DNA of 64,000 nt from an uncultured Parabacteroides sp. (GTDB taxonomy: Bacteria > Bacteroidota > Bacteroidia > Bacteroidales > Tannerellaceae). This document shows, one piece after another, positions 7,945-16,446 of this stretch; position 1 is the first letter of the stretch, and every line of letters starts with the position of its first letter. The position numbers were made by a program, and so were the translations under genes. The notes under the pieces were generated by a model. The model had not been told where the DNA came from. It searched no databases and saw only the letters and a list, made by a program, of their open reading frames with translations. The DNA lies in contig UQLN01000015.1 of the NCBI GenBank assembly GCA_900541965.1, forward strand, positions 22,298-86,297. Direction: 5' to 3'.

Positions 7945-9003
7945 TTATTTCTTCAACAACGGAAGATATTTACCATACCCCTCCGCTTCCATTTTCTCTT
8001 TGGGGACAAACCGGAGCGAAGCACTGTTGATGCAATAACGCAGCCCGCCTTTATCTACAGGACCATCTTCAAACAAGTGCCCCAGATGGGCATCCCCGGT
8101 TTTACTGCGGACTTCCGTACGAACCATGCCATGCGATGTATCCGTATTTTCTTCTATCAGGCTCTTATCTATCGGTTTGGAAAAACTGGGCCAACCGCAA
8201 CCGGATTCAAATTTATCCGTAGAAATAAATAACGGCTCGCCGGTGGTTATATCCACATAGATACCTTCCCTGAATTCATCCCAGTATTCGTTTTGGAAAG
8301 GACGCTCGGTAGCGCTTTTCTGGGTTACGGCATATTGTTCGTCCGTAAGGGTACGGCGAAGAGTTGCGTCATCCGGCTTCTGATAGACCGTTTCAGCATT
8401 CGCCTTTTTTGCCAGTTCAAACAATCCCGGATGAATATGGCAATAACCGCCGGGATTCTTATCCAGATAATCCTGATGGTAATCTTCAGCCGGATAGAAA
8501 TTAACCAGAGGCTTCACTTCCACAGCCAGAGGTTTATCATAATTTTTGGCAAGTTCGCGTAGAGCCGTTTCAATAACCGGCAGGTCTGCTTTATCGGTAT
8601 AATAAATGCCGGTACGATATTGCGTACCCATATCGCCTCCCTGGCGGTTCAGGCTGGTAGGGTCAATCGTTTTAAAGAACAAATCCAACAATAGAGACAG
8701 TTTAACGACTTCGGGATCGTATACGACTTTCACCGTTTCAGCAAAACCTGTCGTATCCGTACATACCTGTTTATAGGTAGGATTTTCGATATGGCCGTTT
8801 GCATAACCTACTTTTGTTTGTTCCACTCCTCTCACCAGCTTCAGGAAATGTTCCGTTCCCCAAAAACAACCGCCGGCAAGATATATTTCATTCATCTTTT
8901 CCATTTTACTTTCCTTTCTTTGTTTTGTTTTTTCCTTTGCCTGCATATGACAGGCAGCCATGCAGCATGCCAATCCTATTATTAATACCACTATTTTTTT
9001 CAT
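7945..9003 (-). CDS. msrAB: Bifunctional methionine sulfoxide reductase MsrA-MsrB, putative lipoprotein
   Basis: 352 residues. The MsrA domain (about 38-190) has the catalytic GGCFWG (Cys46) and the MGTQYRTGIYY block. The MsrB domain (about 210-350) has SGCGWPSF and the catalytic cysteine in RYCINSASLRF. Together they reduce both S- and R-methionine sulfoxide, repairing oxidised proteins. The N-terminus (MKKIVVLIIGLACCMAAC) looks like a lipoprotein signal, placing the enzyme in the envelope. The start is uncertain: the -7/-33 promoter at 9011-9040 would leave almost no leader, while an internal ATG at 8904 (MEKMNEIYLAGG), preceded by AAAGGAAAG, would give a cytosolic form. Confidence 0.92.
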   Translation of the reverse strand: MKKIVVLIIGLACCMAACHMQAKEKTKQRKESKMEKMNEIYLAGGCFWGTEHFLKLVRGVEQTKVGYANGHIENPTYKQVCTDTTGFAETVKVVYDPEVVKLSLLLDLFFKTIDPTSLNRQGGDMGTQYRTGIYYTDKADLPVIETALRELAKNYDKPLAVEVKPLVNFYPAEDYHQDYLDKNPGGYCHIHPGLFELAKKANAETVYQKPDDATLRRTLTDEQYAVTQKSATERPFQNEYWDEFREGIYVDITTGEPLFISTDKFESGCGWPSFSKPIDKSLIEENTDTSHGMVRTEVRSKTGDAHLGHLFEDGPVDKGGLRYCINSASLRFVPKEKMEAEGYGKYLPLLKK

Positions 9004-9010
9004 CGACCAA

Positions 9011-9040
9011 CAAAATTAACCTATTCCAATAGTTATACAA
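9011..9040 (-). promoter_or_regulatory. -33/-7 promoter of msrAB
   Basis: On the minus strand TTG (9040-9038) is followed after exactly 19 bases by TAATTTTG (9018-9011), an ideal Bacteroidales promoter. The predicted transcript start is near 9004-9006, next to the ATG at 9003. Confidence 0.6.
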
Positions 9041-9129
9041 CAGAAATGAAGACTGAAAAAAACATATATCTCCATTAAAAAATCCAATAGTTTATTCGAG
9101 CGGCAATAGTTACTATCCGGATTTACCTT

Positions 9130-11499
9130 TTATAAATAGTTACTTAAAACTGTCATCAATGCGGAAATATCTATTGGCTTGGCAAGATGATAATTCATTC
9201 CCGACTCCAAAGCATTAACAACATCTTCGGAAAAGGCATTTGCCGTCATGGCAATGATTGGCAAAGTCTTGCTATCTTTCCGGCCGAGAGCACGTATCCG
9301 CTGTGTAGCCTCGTAACCATTCATTACCGGCATCTGAATATCCATCAAAACCATTTGGTAATACCCTTCCGGCGACAATGATACCATTTCGACCGCTTCC
9401 TGACCGTTGGCCGCCGTTTCGATATCGACTCCCGTAGAACCGATAATTTCCACTGCAATCTCGCGATTCAGTTCATTATCTTCAACCAGCAATATCCGTT
9501 TACCGGAGAAATCTGCATCAGCCAGTTTGAATAAACTGGCTGGTTCCTGCTCGCCTTCCCCGTCAATAAGGCGTTTTAAAGTCTGAAGTAATTTTGATTT
9601 ATAGATAGGCTTGATAATGAAGCCATTTGCTTTCACCTCTCTTGCCGCAGCCTCATATTCCTCTATATCATACGCCGAAAGGATAACAACAGGTACTTCT
9701 GTTCCTACAATGTCCCGGATTTGCCGGGTCGTTTCCATCCCATCCATTTCCGGCATCATCAAATCCATAATCACGGCAAAATAGCCTTTGTTCTCCTGAT
9801 AGCGTTGGCGGACTAAAGAAACGGCTTCGCTACCGGAACATACCCAGTCACATTCCAAGCCGATCTCGAGCAAACAGTTGCAAGTGCTCTGGCAAGCAAC
9901 CTCGTCATCATCCACCACTAAGACCCGAAGCCCGTCAACTCCTATCTTTTCATCCGATACCTTCGGCAGATAACGCATCGGCAAATCGATTGTAAAACGT
10001 GAGCCTTTTCCGTATTCGCTTTGAACCTTAATACTCCCGCCCATCATCTCCACAATTTTATGGCTGATTGTCATGCCAAGCCCGGTTCCCTGTATATTAC
10101 GAATTTCCCTGTCGCTTGCCCGCTCAAATGGTAAAAATATCTTATCCAGAAATTCAGGGCTCATACCCCTTCCATTATCTTCAAAGACAAATATATAATG
10201 TGCTACCCCATCCTTTGTATCTCTTTCTTCGATATCTATTTTGATCATACCATTTTCCGGGGTATACTTAACGGCATTGGCAAGAATATTCATCAAAACC
10301 TGCTTGATCCGCTGCGTATCTCCTATCACATTCTCATGTTGCAAATTCAAAATACGAACATCCAAAGTATGCTGCTTGCTGCTGATTTCAGGCTGCATCA
10401 TGGAAACAAGCTCCTGCAGGAGTTCTCCTATATTAAATTCCTCATCAATAAGAGTCAGTTTGCCACTCTCGATTTTCGACATATCCAGTACCTCATTAAT
10501 CAAACTAAGTAATAGCTTGGAAGCACTACTGATTTTCTCCATGCAATCGCTCACCTTTTCCCGTTCATCCACATGGGCACGGGCTATTGCCGTCATCCCC
10601 ATAATTGCATTCATGGGAGTACGGATATCATGGCTCATGCGGGCAAGGAAATCGGATTTTGCCTGGTTCGCCTTTTCTGCCGATTCGAGAGCTTCTTTCA
10701 GTTTCCGGGATTGTTCTTCCAGTTTTTTCTGTAACTCACGCTGTTCGGTAATATCTGTTACATCTATATATACAATCAGGTAAACCGGATCATTCCCTTC
10801 CCAACCTACACATTCGCCATTTAACTGTATCCAGGCATCATTACCCTTTTTGTCTTTTGACTGCACAGTAAAATGCACCGGCTTGCCTTCACGCATAAGC
10901 GGAATATGTTCGTTCAGTACGATTTTGCTTTTTTCATCCAACCGCGAAAAAGGAGAGAAAGAAGCGAATTCCTCCCTATCGGCACCGGCAAAATTCATAT
11001 ACTTTTCATTCGCTTCTATCAAAGTGAAGCTATCATCCTGCAAAAGCCTGTGCTTGGCAATAAAACCGGGCAGATTCTCATAAGCAATCGTCTGTTCAAG
11101 TTGAACCTGCATAAGTTCTTCCACATCGGTCATCACAGTATAGGCAACGGGGATGCCATCCTGAAGCTGATCGGTAAAAGTTGCAGAAATCTTTATCCAT
11201 CTCTCCCCGCCTTTCACCGGCAGCCGAAGAACTATTTCATACCCGTTCAAATTCTTTTCTACAGCTTCATACACCTTTTGCCCCAAAGTATTCCATGCCA
11301 TTTCATGTCCGGCAAAATACAAATCGCACCGGTTATGGTAAAGGGCTTCATACTCTTCTTTGGAATAACCGGTCAACTTGTAATAGGAATCATTCGCCCA
11401 TAAAAGGGTAAAATACTCATCCAATAAATGTTTGCTGACACTGACTCCCGTCATATTCATCAGCATATTATACTCAATATTTGTCCTGGGCTTATCCAT
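9130..11499 (-). CDS. Hybrid sensor histidine kinase, PAS-PAS-HisKA-HATPase-REC-REC
   Basis: 789 residues with no transmembrane segment, so a cytoplasmic sensor. Two PAS domains occupy about 20-130 and 140-250, a coiled coil 253-280, HisKA with the phospho-accepting His290 in MSHDIRTPMNAIM, HATPase with N-box NAVKYTPENG and G-boxes DNGRGMS and GTGLGM, then two receiver domains (about 530-650 with VDDDE and MDLMMPEMDG; about 665-785 with VEDNELNRE and MDIQMPVMNG). Two receivers suggest a phosphorelay. The HPt gene directly upstream on the same strand (53 bases apart) is the natural partner. The signal is unknown. Confidence 0.93.
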   Translation of the reverse strand: MDKPRTNIEYNMLMNMTGVSVSKHLLDEYFTLLWANDSYYKLTGYSKEEYEALYHNRCDLYFAGHEMAWNTLGQKVYEAVEKNLNGYEIVLRLPVKGGERWIKISATFTDQLQDGIPVAYTVMTDVEELMQVQLEQTIAYENLPGFIAKHRLLQDDSFTLIEANEKYMNFAGADREEFASFSPFSRLDEKSKIVLNEHIPLMREGKPVHFTVQSKDKKGNDAWIQLNGECVGWEGNDPVYLIVYIDVTDITEQRELQKKLEEQSRKLKEALESAEKANQAKSDFLARMSHDIRTPMNAIMGMTAIARAHVDEREKVSDCMEKISSASKLLLSLINEVLDMSKIESGKLTLIDEEFNIGELLQELVSMMQPEISSKQHTLDVRILNLQHENVIGDTQRIKQVLMNILANAVKYTPENGMIKIDIEERDTKDGVAHYIFVFEDNGRGMSPEFLDKIFLPFERASDREIRNIQGTGLGMTISHKIVEMMGGSIKVQSEYGKGSRFTIDLPMRYLPKVSDEKIGVDGLRVLVVDDDEVACQSTCNCLLEIGLECDWVCSGSEAVSLVRQRYQENKGYFAVIMDLMMPEMDGMETTRQIRDIVGTEVPVVILSAYDIEEYEAAAREVKANGFIIKPIYKSKLLQTLKRLIDGEGEQEPASLFKLADADFSGKRILLVEDNELNREIAVEIIGSTGVDIETAANGQEAVEMVSLSPEGYYQMVLMDIQMPVMNGYEATQRIRALGRKDSKTLPIIAMTANAFSEDVVNALESGMNYHLAKPIDISALMTVLSNYL

Positions 11500-11552
11500 T
11501 CTATTTCATATATCTCGTCTATTAATCATATCCCGTATTTTTCCGGCGGCAA

Positions 11553-11924
11553 CTATTTAGCAATATCCGGTTTCATCTTTTTTATCAACACACACACTTC
11601 ATCATACGTTGCCTGAAGCTTCGGTAAAGCCTGCGATAAGCATGTTGTTTCCCCTCTCCTCAATTGTTCAACCATAGGAGTAAGAATTTCAGACAGGCTG
11701 TTTATGCCCAGATTAGCAGTCAGGCCTTTCATATTATGAGCATAGAGAAATGCGTCCTTCAGTTTATCTTCAGCAATACTACTTTCAAGTAATGCCAGGC
11801 TTTTATCATCAAGAAATTTTAAAAGGAAGCGCATATACATTTTTTCATTATTCAAAAAACGCCCAAGAGCCGAATCAACATCAACTCCCATCGCTTCTAA
11901 TTCTGCTTTGTAATTACTATCCAT
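11553..11924 (-). CDS. HPt (histidine phosphotransfer) domain protein
   Basis: 123 residues, all helical. The phosphotransfer motif is AHNMKGLTANLG with His63. HPt proteins shuttle phosphoryl groups between receiver domains. It is first in an operon with the PAS hybrid kinase, so it probably accepts phosphate from that kinase's receivers. No separate output regulator is encoded nearby, so the final target is unknown. A TACTTTTG box at 12008-12015 lies upstream on the same strand. Confidence 0.85.
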   Translation of the reverse strand: MDSNYKAELEAMGVDVDSALGRFLNNEKMYMRFLLKFLDDKSLALLESSIAEDKLKDAFLYAHNMKGLTANLGINSLSEILTPMVEQLRRGETTCLSQALPKLQATYDEVCVLIKKMKPDIAK

Positions 11925-12233
11925 GTTTTTGCTATTAAATCCCAGCGCTGAATAAAGTTTATCGCAAAATCTCTGAAAACTTTGTATAATAATCAGTGGG
12001 TGACGAACAAAAGTAGTAAATAAACAACCAAAGTGTCATCCATTTTTCATGAAATTTAAGCAATTCGGAAAGATTGATACAAACGGCATGGTTTTATTTT
12101 TGTTTACCTCCCATCCCGAGCGGTTTGCCTACCTTATCAGGATGAGGCTCCGATAACTATCAAGTTTTATAATCCGAGGTTTAATTTATGCCTACTGTTT
12201 TCAGGTATAACCGGTGCCCGGCATACCAGAAAT

Positions 12234-12299
12234 TTAGTACCGGTAGTAATTTCAATTAGTAGCGGTAGTAATTCAAATTAGTAGCGATAGTAATATTTT
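12234..12299. repeat. Dispersed 66-bp element of three 22-bp units, copy A
   Basis: Three head-to-tail 22-base units start at 12234, 12256 and 12278, each beginning TTAGTA and containing (G)GTAGTAAT or ATAGTAAT. A second copy with the same three-unit order lies at 60837-60902; by direct alignment 60 of 66 bases match and the first unit is identical. Function unknown. Confidence 0.85.
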
Positions 12300-12358
12300 T
12301 TAACACCCGTACCATTTTACCCAGGAATAGTGACAGACGTACACTCTTTAACTTTTAG

Positions 12359-12378
12359 AATACCTAATTCGAGGTATT
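12359..12378. promoter_or_regulatory. Inverted repeat overlapping the -33 region, candidate operator
   Basis: AATACCT-N6-AGGTATT is a perfect 7-6-7 inverted repeat whose right arm overlaps the -33 ATTG of the TonB-receptor operon promoter. This position suits a repressor. The regulator is not identified. Confidence 0.45.
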
Positions 12379-12407
12379 GCCCCACTTTTTGCCTGCCTGT
12401 ACCTTTG
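12376..12407 (+). promoter_or_regulatory. Promoter of the TonB-receptor operon
   Basis: ATTG at 12376-12379 and TACCTTTG at 12400-12407 are 20 bases apart, matching the -33/-7 consensus. The transcript would start near 12414, 11 bases before the ATG at 12425. This excludes an in-frame ATG at 12377. Confidence 0.65.
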
Positions 12408-12424
12408 CACCGAATAAAATAGCA

Positions 12425-15163
12425 ATGAAAAGAAAAAGTATTGTATATCTGTTAATATCGCTCTTACTTGTCAATATCCAAACCATTCTTGCACAGAATA
12501 CGTGCACGTTGAGTGGTGATGTACGAGATGCAAAAACGAAGGAACTTTTAGAGTTTGCCAATGTACGGCTTATGAAGGACGGGCATATGGTTTACGGAAC
12601 GATTACCGATGCCAAAGGCCATTTTCAGATGACACAGATTACCCCGGATACCTACAAGTTGATAATCTCTTTTCTTGGATATGACGATAAAGAGCAAACC
12701 ATAGACTTGCACACAAACAGCCGGCTCGATATCCTGCTCCGCTCTTCCGCCACTTCACTGAATGAAGTGATTGTCACCGCTTCCGAATCCAAAGAAGCCA
12801 CCAGTTCATCCAAGATAGACCGCAATGCGATGAAGCATCTGCAACCCAGCAGCTTCAGCGACCTGATGGAATTGGTTCCGGGCGGGAAATCCGTAGACCC
12901 GACAATGGGTGCGCCCAACCTGATACGCCTGCGTGAAGCCGGTTCCACCAGCGAAGATATTTCATCCCTCGGCGTCAGCTTTGTGGTAGACGGCGTTACA
13001 CAAAACAATGACGCAAACCTGCAATACATTCCCGGTACGACCAAAGGCGTGGGAAAAAGCAGTGTATCCAAAGGCGTGGATATGCGTACCCTCCCTACCG
13101 ATAATATAGAGAGCGTGGAAATCGTACGCGGTATCCCTTCGGTTGCTTATGGGAATATCACCGGAGGAACGGTTATTATCCAGCGCAAAAGCAGCGAAAG
13201 CCCGTTTTCCGCCCGCTTCAAGGCAGACCAGACCAGCATGTTGTTTTCTGCCGGAAAAGGCTTCCGTCTGGATGATAACGGACAGCATATCCTGAATGCG
13301 GATATCAGCTATCTCGACTCCAAAATAGACCCGCGCGACAATTCGCAAAACTATAAACGTATGACCGGCTCCCTGCGTTGGGATAACCGCTACCAATGGG
13401 ATGACAAGTTCATCCGCTGGAACGTCAGCGCCGATTATACCGGTTCTCTGGATGCAACCAAGCGCGACAAGGACGCAACAGCCAAAGAAGATGCCTTCAA
13501 AGCCTCTTACCATAGTGCATCGCTTGCGGGAAAATGGAAGCTGACCTTCCCCTCCCATTCCGCCATACGTGAAGTGAATGCCGGGGCTTCCCTCCGTCGA
13601 CAGTGGGACCGCATGGAAGAAACACGCTCGGTGGTACTGAGCCGCCCGACCGCAATTCCAATCAGTATGGAACAGGGAGACACCGACGGTATCTATCTCC
13701 CTTTCAGCTATATCGGTAATATGGTGGTAGATGGAAAACCGTTCTATGCCAACCTGTATGCCAATGCCCGGTTCCGCTTCCGCCACGATGATTTTTCGCA
13801 CGACCTGCAAGCCGGATTGGAATGGGACTACCAGAAGAATTTCGGCGAGGGGCAGCTATACGACCCGTACCGCCCGCTAAACTACAGCACGACCGTTCGC
13901 CCGCGCAGCTATAAAGATATACCAGCCATGCAGCCGCTTGCTTTATATGCGGAAGAAACAGTAAAGTTCCCGCTGAAACGGTATCGTTTCAGCATCACGG
14001 CAGGTGTACGCCTGCAAACCTTATTAGGTTTATCACAGGCTTATTCATTACAAGGAAAGGTATATGCAGACCCCCGTTTGAATATCCAGTGGAAACTGCC
14101 CGAATCTAAAGACTGGAGCATCCTATTCTCCGGCGGTTGGGGATTGCTTTCGAGGATGCCTACTTCGGCACAGCTTTTCCCGGATGCCAAGTATATCGAC
14201 ATCACGGAACTGAATTATTATTCTACCAATCCGGATTTCCGACGTATCCATTTGATGACCCACAAATGGGACAACACCAACTACCGGTTGGAAGCTGCGC
14301 GCAATATGAAATGGGAAGTGCGCTTCGATGTCTCCTACAAAGAGAACAGGCTGGCTGTAACTTATTTTCGCGAACGGATGAACAATGCCTTCCGCGACAT
14401 TACCTACTATAAGGTATTACCCTATAGAAAATATGACGCCACTTCCATCGACCCGTCCAAGCTGAACGGTCCTCCCGAACTCTCCCAGCTCGCATGGACA
14501 CAGGAAACTTTACTGGATGCTTACAGCATGGCCGGCAACGGAACGAAAGTCAATAAGGAAGGTATCGAATTTCAGTTCAGTTCCAAACGTATCGACCTGC
14601 TGAAAACCCGTATTACCATCAACGGGGCATGGTTCAAGACTTTATACAGCAATAATATGCCGACCTACAGTTCCGAGCCTATCATCCTGAACAATAAACA
14701 ATACAGCTATGTAGGCTTGTATGATTGGGAAGACGGAACCGAGTACCAGTCTTTCCGTACGAACTTTATGTTCGATACCTATCTGCAACGTTTGGGACTG
14801 ACGCTTTCCACCTCGGCACAATGTACCTGGCTGACCAGTACGCGGAACCTGTGGAACAACGGAACGCCGGTCAGCTATATCGACGCCACCGGCGCCGAAC
14901 ATCCGTTCCTCGAATCCGACAAGGAAGATGCTTATTTGCAACATCTCGTGAAACGTTATGCCGCCGATTATTTCAATGTGGTTACCGTACCGTTTGCTAT
15001 GGATATCAACCTGAAAGCGACTAAGGACATCGGCAAACATATCAACCTCGCGTTGTTCGTAAACCGCCTGCTGAGTGTTTATCCGGATTACCGGCGGGGC
15101 GAACAGTTGATACGGCGCTCCTCCACTCCTTATTTCGGGATGGAATTGAATCTGAAGTTTTAA
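12425..15163 (+). CDS. TonB-dependent outer-membrane receptor with carboxypeptidase-like N-terminal domain
   Basis: About 912 residues from the ATG at 12425, chosen because it follows the promoter and begins a signal peptide (MKRKSIVYLLISLLLV ending near ILAQ). A carboxypeptidase-regulatory-like beta domain (about 25-100) precedes the TonB-box-like segment SLNEVIVTAS, the plug (DNIESVEIVRGIPSVAYGNITGG region is visible as the usual VEIxRGxxSxxYG motif), and a 22-strand barrel ending in the terminal Phe of MELNLKF. It imports a ligand across the outer membrane using energy from TonB. It leads an eight-gene operon whose PepSY and ABC genes suggest iron, heme, siderophore or another metal complex as substrate. 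Confidence 0.9.
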   Translation: MKRKSIVYLLISLLLVNIQTILAQNTCTLSGDVRDAKTKELLEFANVRLMKDGHMVYGTITDAKGHFQMTQITPDTYKLIISFLGYDDKEQTIDLHTNSRLDILLRSSATSLNEVIVTASESKEATSSSKIDRNAMKHLQPSSFSDLMELVPGGKSVDPTMGAPNLIRLREAGSTSEDISSLGVSFVVDGVTQNNDANLQYIPGTTKGVGKSSVSKGVDMRTLPTDNIESVEIVRGIPSVAYGNITGGTVIIQRKSSESPFSARFKADQTSMLFSAGKGFRLDDNGQHILNADISYLDSKIDPRDNSQNYKRMTGSLRWDNRYQWDDKFIRWNVSADYTGSLDATKRDKDATAKEDAFKASYHSASLAGKWKLTFPSHSAIREVNAGASLRRQWDRMEETRSVVLSRPTAIPISMEQGDTDGIYLPFSYIGNMVVDGKPFYANLYANARFRFRHDDFSHDLQAGLEWDYQKNFGEGQLYDPYRPLNYSTTVRPRSYKDIPAMQPLALYAEETVKFPLKRYRFSITAGVRLQTLLGLSQAYSLQGKVYADPRLNIQWKLPESKDWSILFSGGWGLLSRMPTSAQLFPDAKYIDITELNYYSTNPDFRRIHLMTHKWDNTNYRLEAARNMKWEVRFDVSYKENRLAVTYFRERMNNAFRDITYYKVLPYRKYDATSIDPSKLNGPPELSQLAWTQETLLDAYSMAGNGTKVNKEGIEFQFSSKRIDLLKTRITINGAWFKTLYSNNMPTYSSEPIILNNKQYSYVGLYDWEDGTEYQSFRTNFMFDTYLQRLGLTLSTSAQCTWLTSTRNLWNNGTPVSYIDATGAEHPFLESDKEDAYLQHLVKRYAADYFNVVTVPFAMDINLKATKDIGKHINLALFVNRLLSVYPDYRRGEQLIRRSSTPYFGMELNLKF

Positions 15164-15225
15164 AGGAATGCTCCAGAGCGTTCAAAGTATATATAGTAAT
15201 ATAAACCAAATAATTAAGTCAAACA

Positions 15226-16431
15226 ATGAAAATGAAGTATTTATCACTCGCCATCCTGCTTACGGCCGGAATCGGACTGGGCGCATGCAGCGACGACCGT
15301 ATTGCCACCTCGTCCATTACTCCCGGCCTGTCTGTGTCGAACCAGATTGAAGGGCTGGCTATCACAAGCGGAGAATATACATTTAAAGAAGTCAACACCG
15401 GGACGGAAACCAAAGTCTCTTACGGTTCATTGCCTTTCGAACTGAACGACGGGCTCTATAACGTTACCTTTATCGGAAAGGGTAAGTATGCCTACAATGC
15501 GGAAAATGTAGAAGTGAATATCCAAGGTACACAGCAAAACGTACAGGTAAGCGGCGGAAGCTGTAACCTGAGCATTCCGGTCTATGTACAAAACAGCGGA
15601 GCGGACTTTGTGATTGCCGAGATTTTCGGGATAGGAACCCTCACACCGGAAAATAAACAGTACAATGGCGACCAGTACATCCGCATCTACAATAACTCGG
15701 ACAAGACGTTATACGCAGACGGGCTGGCACTGCTGGAATCAAAATTCATGACTACCAGCAAATACAACTATACACCGGACATTATGAATGAGGCTTTCGC
15801 CGTACAGGTGGTAGCCGTTGTTCCCGGAAACGGACAAGAACATCCCGTAGAACCCGGCCAATCCATCATCCTCTGCGATAATGCCATGAACCATAAGGAA
15901 GCCAATCCTAATTCCATCGACCTGAGCAAAGCGGATTTCGAATGGTACACCCAATCCACAAGCAGCAGCAACCCGGACATGGATAACCCGGATGTTCCGA
16001 ACCTGGAGATGTATTACAATTATACCAAAAGTATCTGGCTGTTGGCAAAGAAAGGGAATCGCGCCTATGCTATCGGACGTATTCCTTCTTCCGTAGGCAA
16101 GGATAACTACATAAAAGACTATGTCTATAAATATACCTACATGATTAATGAAGGGCTGAGCAGCAAGGAACAAACCTGTTACCAGTTCCCGAACGAATGG
16201 ATTATCGATGCGGTAAACATCGGCCCGGTGAACAGTTACGTATGGAATATTACCGCCCCCGTACTCGACATGGGACACACCTATTTCGGTGAAACGGATG
16301 CTACTACTGAAAATGCAGGAAAAAGCATTGTCCGTAAAGTAGCCTATAAAGACGGCGACCGCGAAGTATTGCAGGATACGAACAATTCCTCTATCGACTT
16401 CACCCCTTCCACTTCACCTTCAATCAAATAA
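15226..16431 (+). CDS. DUF4876-type lipoprotein
   Basis: 401 residues. A lipoprotein signal ends at the Cys of GLGACSDD. An N-terminal beta-rich domain (about 30-120) is followed by a long domain starting near DFVIAEIFGIGTLTPENKQYNGDQYIRIYNNSDKTLYADGLALL in its conserved core pattern, which resembles lamin-tail-like beta sandwiches and the DUF4876 family often placed after TonB receptors in Bacteroidales. It is probably a surface or periplasmic partner of the receptor, by analogy with SusD-type lipoproteins, though it is not itself SusD-like. It lies 62 bases downstream of the receptor and 15 bases upstream of the barrel gene. Function is inferred from position only. Confidence 0.7.
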   Translation: MKMKYLSLAILLTAGIGLGACSDDRIATSSITPGLSVSNQIEGLAITSGEYTFKEVNTGTETKVSYGSLPFELNDGLYNVTFIGKGKYAYNAENVEVNIQGTQQNVQVSGGSCNLSIPVYVQNSGADFVIAEIFGIGTLTPENKQYNGDQYIRIYNNSDKTLYADGLALLESKFMTTSKYNYTPDIMNEAFAVQVVAVVPGNGQEHPVEPGQSIILCDNAMNHKEANPNSIDLSKADFEWYTQSTSSSNPDMDNPDVPNLEMYYNYTKSIWLLAKKGNRAYAIGRIPSSVGKDNYIKDYVYKYTYMINEGLSSKEQTCYQFPNEWIIDAVNIGPVNSYVWNITAPVLDMGHTYFGETDATTENAGKSIVRKVAYKDGDREVLQDTNNSSIDFTPSTSPSIK

Positions 16432-16446
16432 GATTAAAGCAACGAT

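Larger units (their letters stand above)
11925..12424. other. Divergent control region between the HPt gene and the TonB-receptor operon
   Basis: This 500-base region holds a minus-strand TACTTTTG box (12008-12015) for the HPt gene, a tandem 22-bp repeat element (12234-12299), an inverted repeat (12359-12378) and the plus-strand promoter (12376-12407). The part at 12020-12230 shows nothing I recognise; I looked for a cobalamin-type riboswitch core and did not see one. Confidence 0.5.

Noticed and set aside
11925..12424. Cobalamin or other riboswitch upstream of the TonB receptor
   Set aside because: No recognisable riboswitch core was seen, and the predicted leader after the promoter is only about 11 bases.
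12962..13810. 282-codon minus-strand frame
   Set aside because: It is the antisense of the TonB receptor plug and barrel coding region and has no motif of its own.
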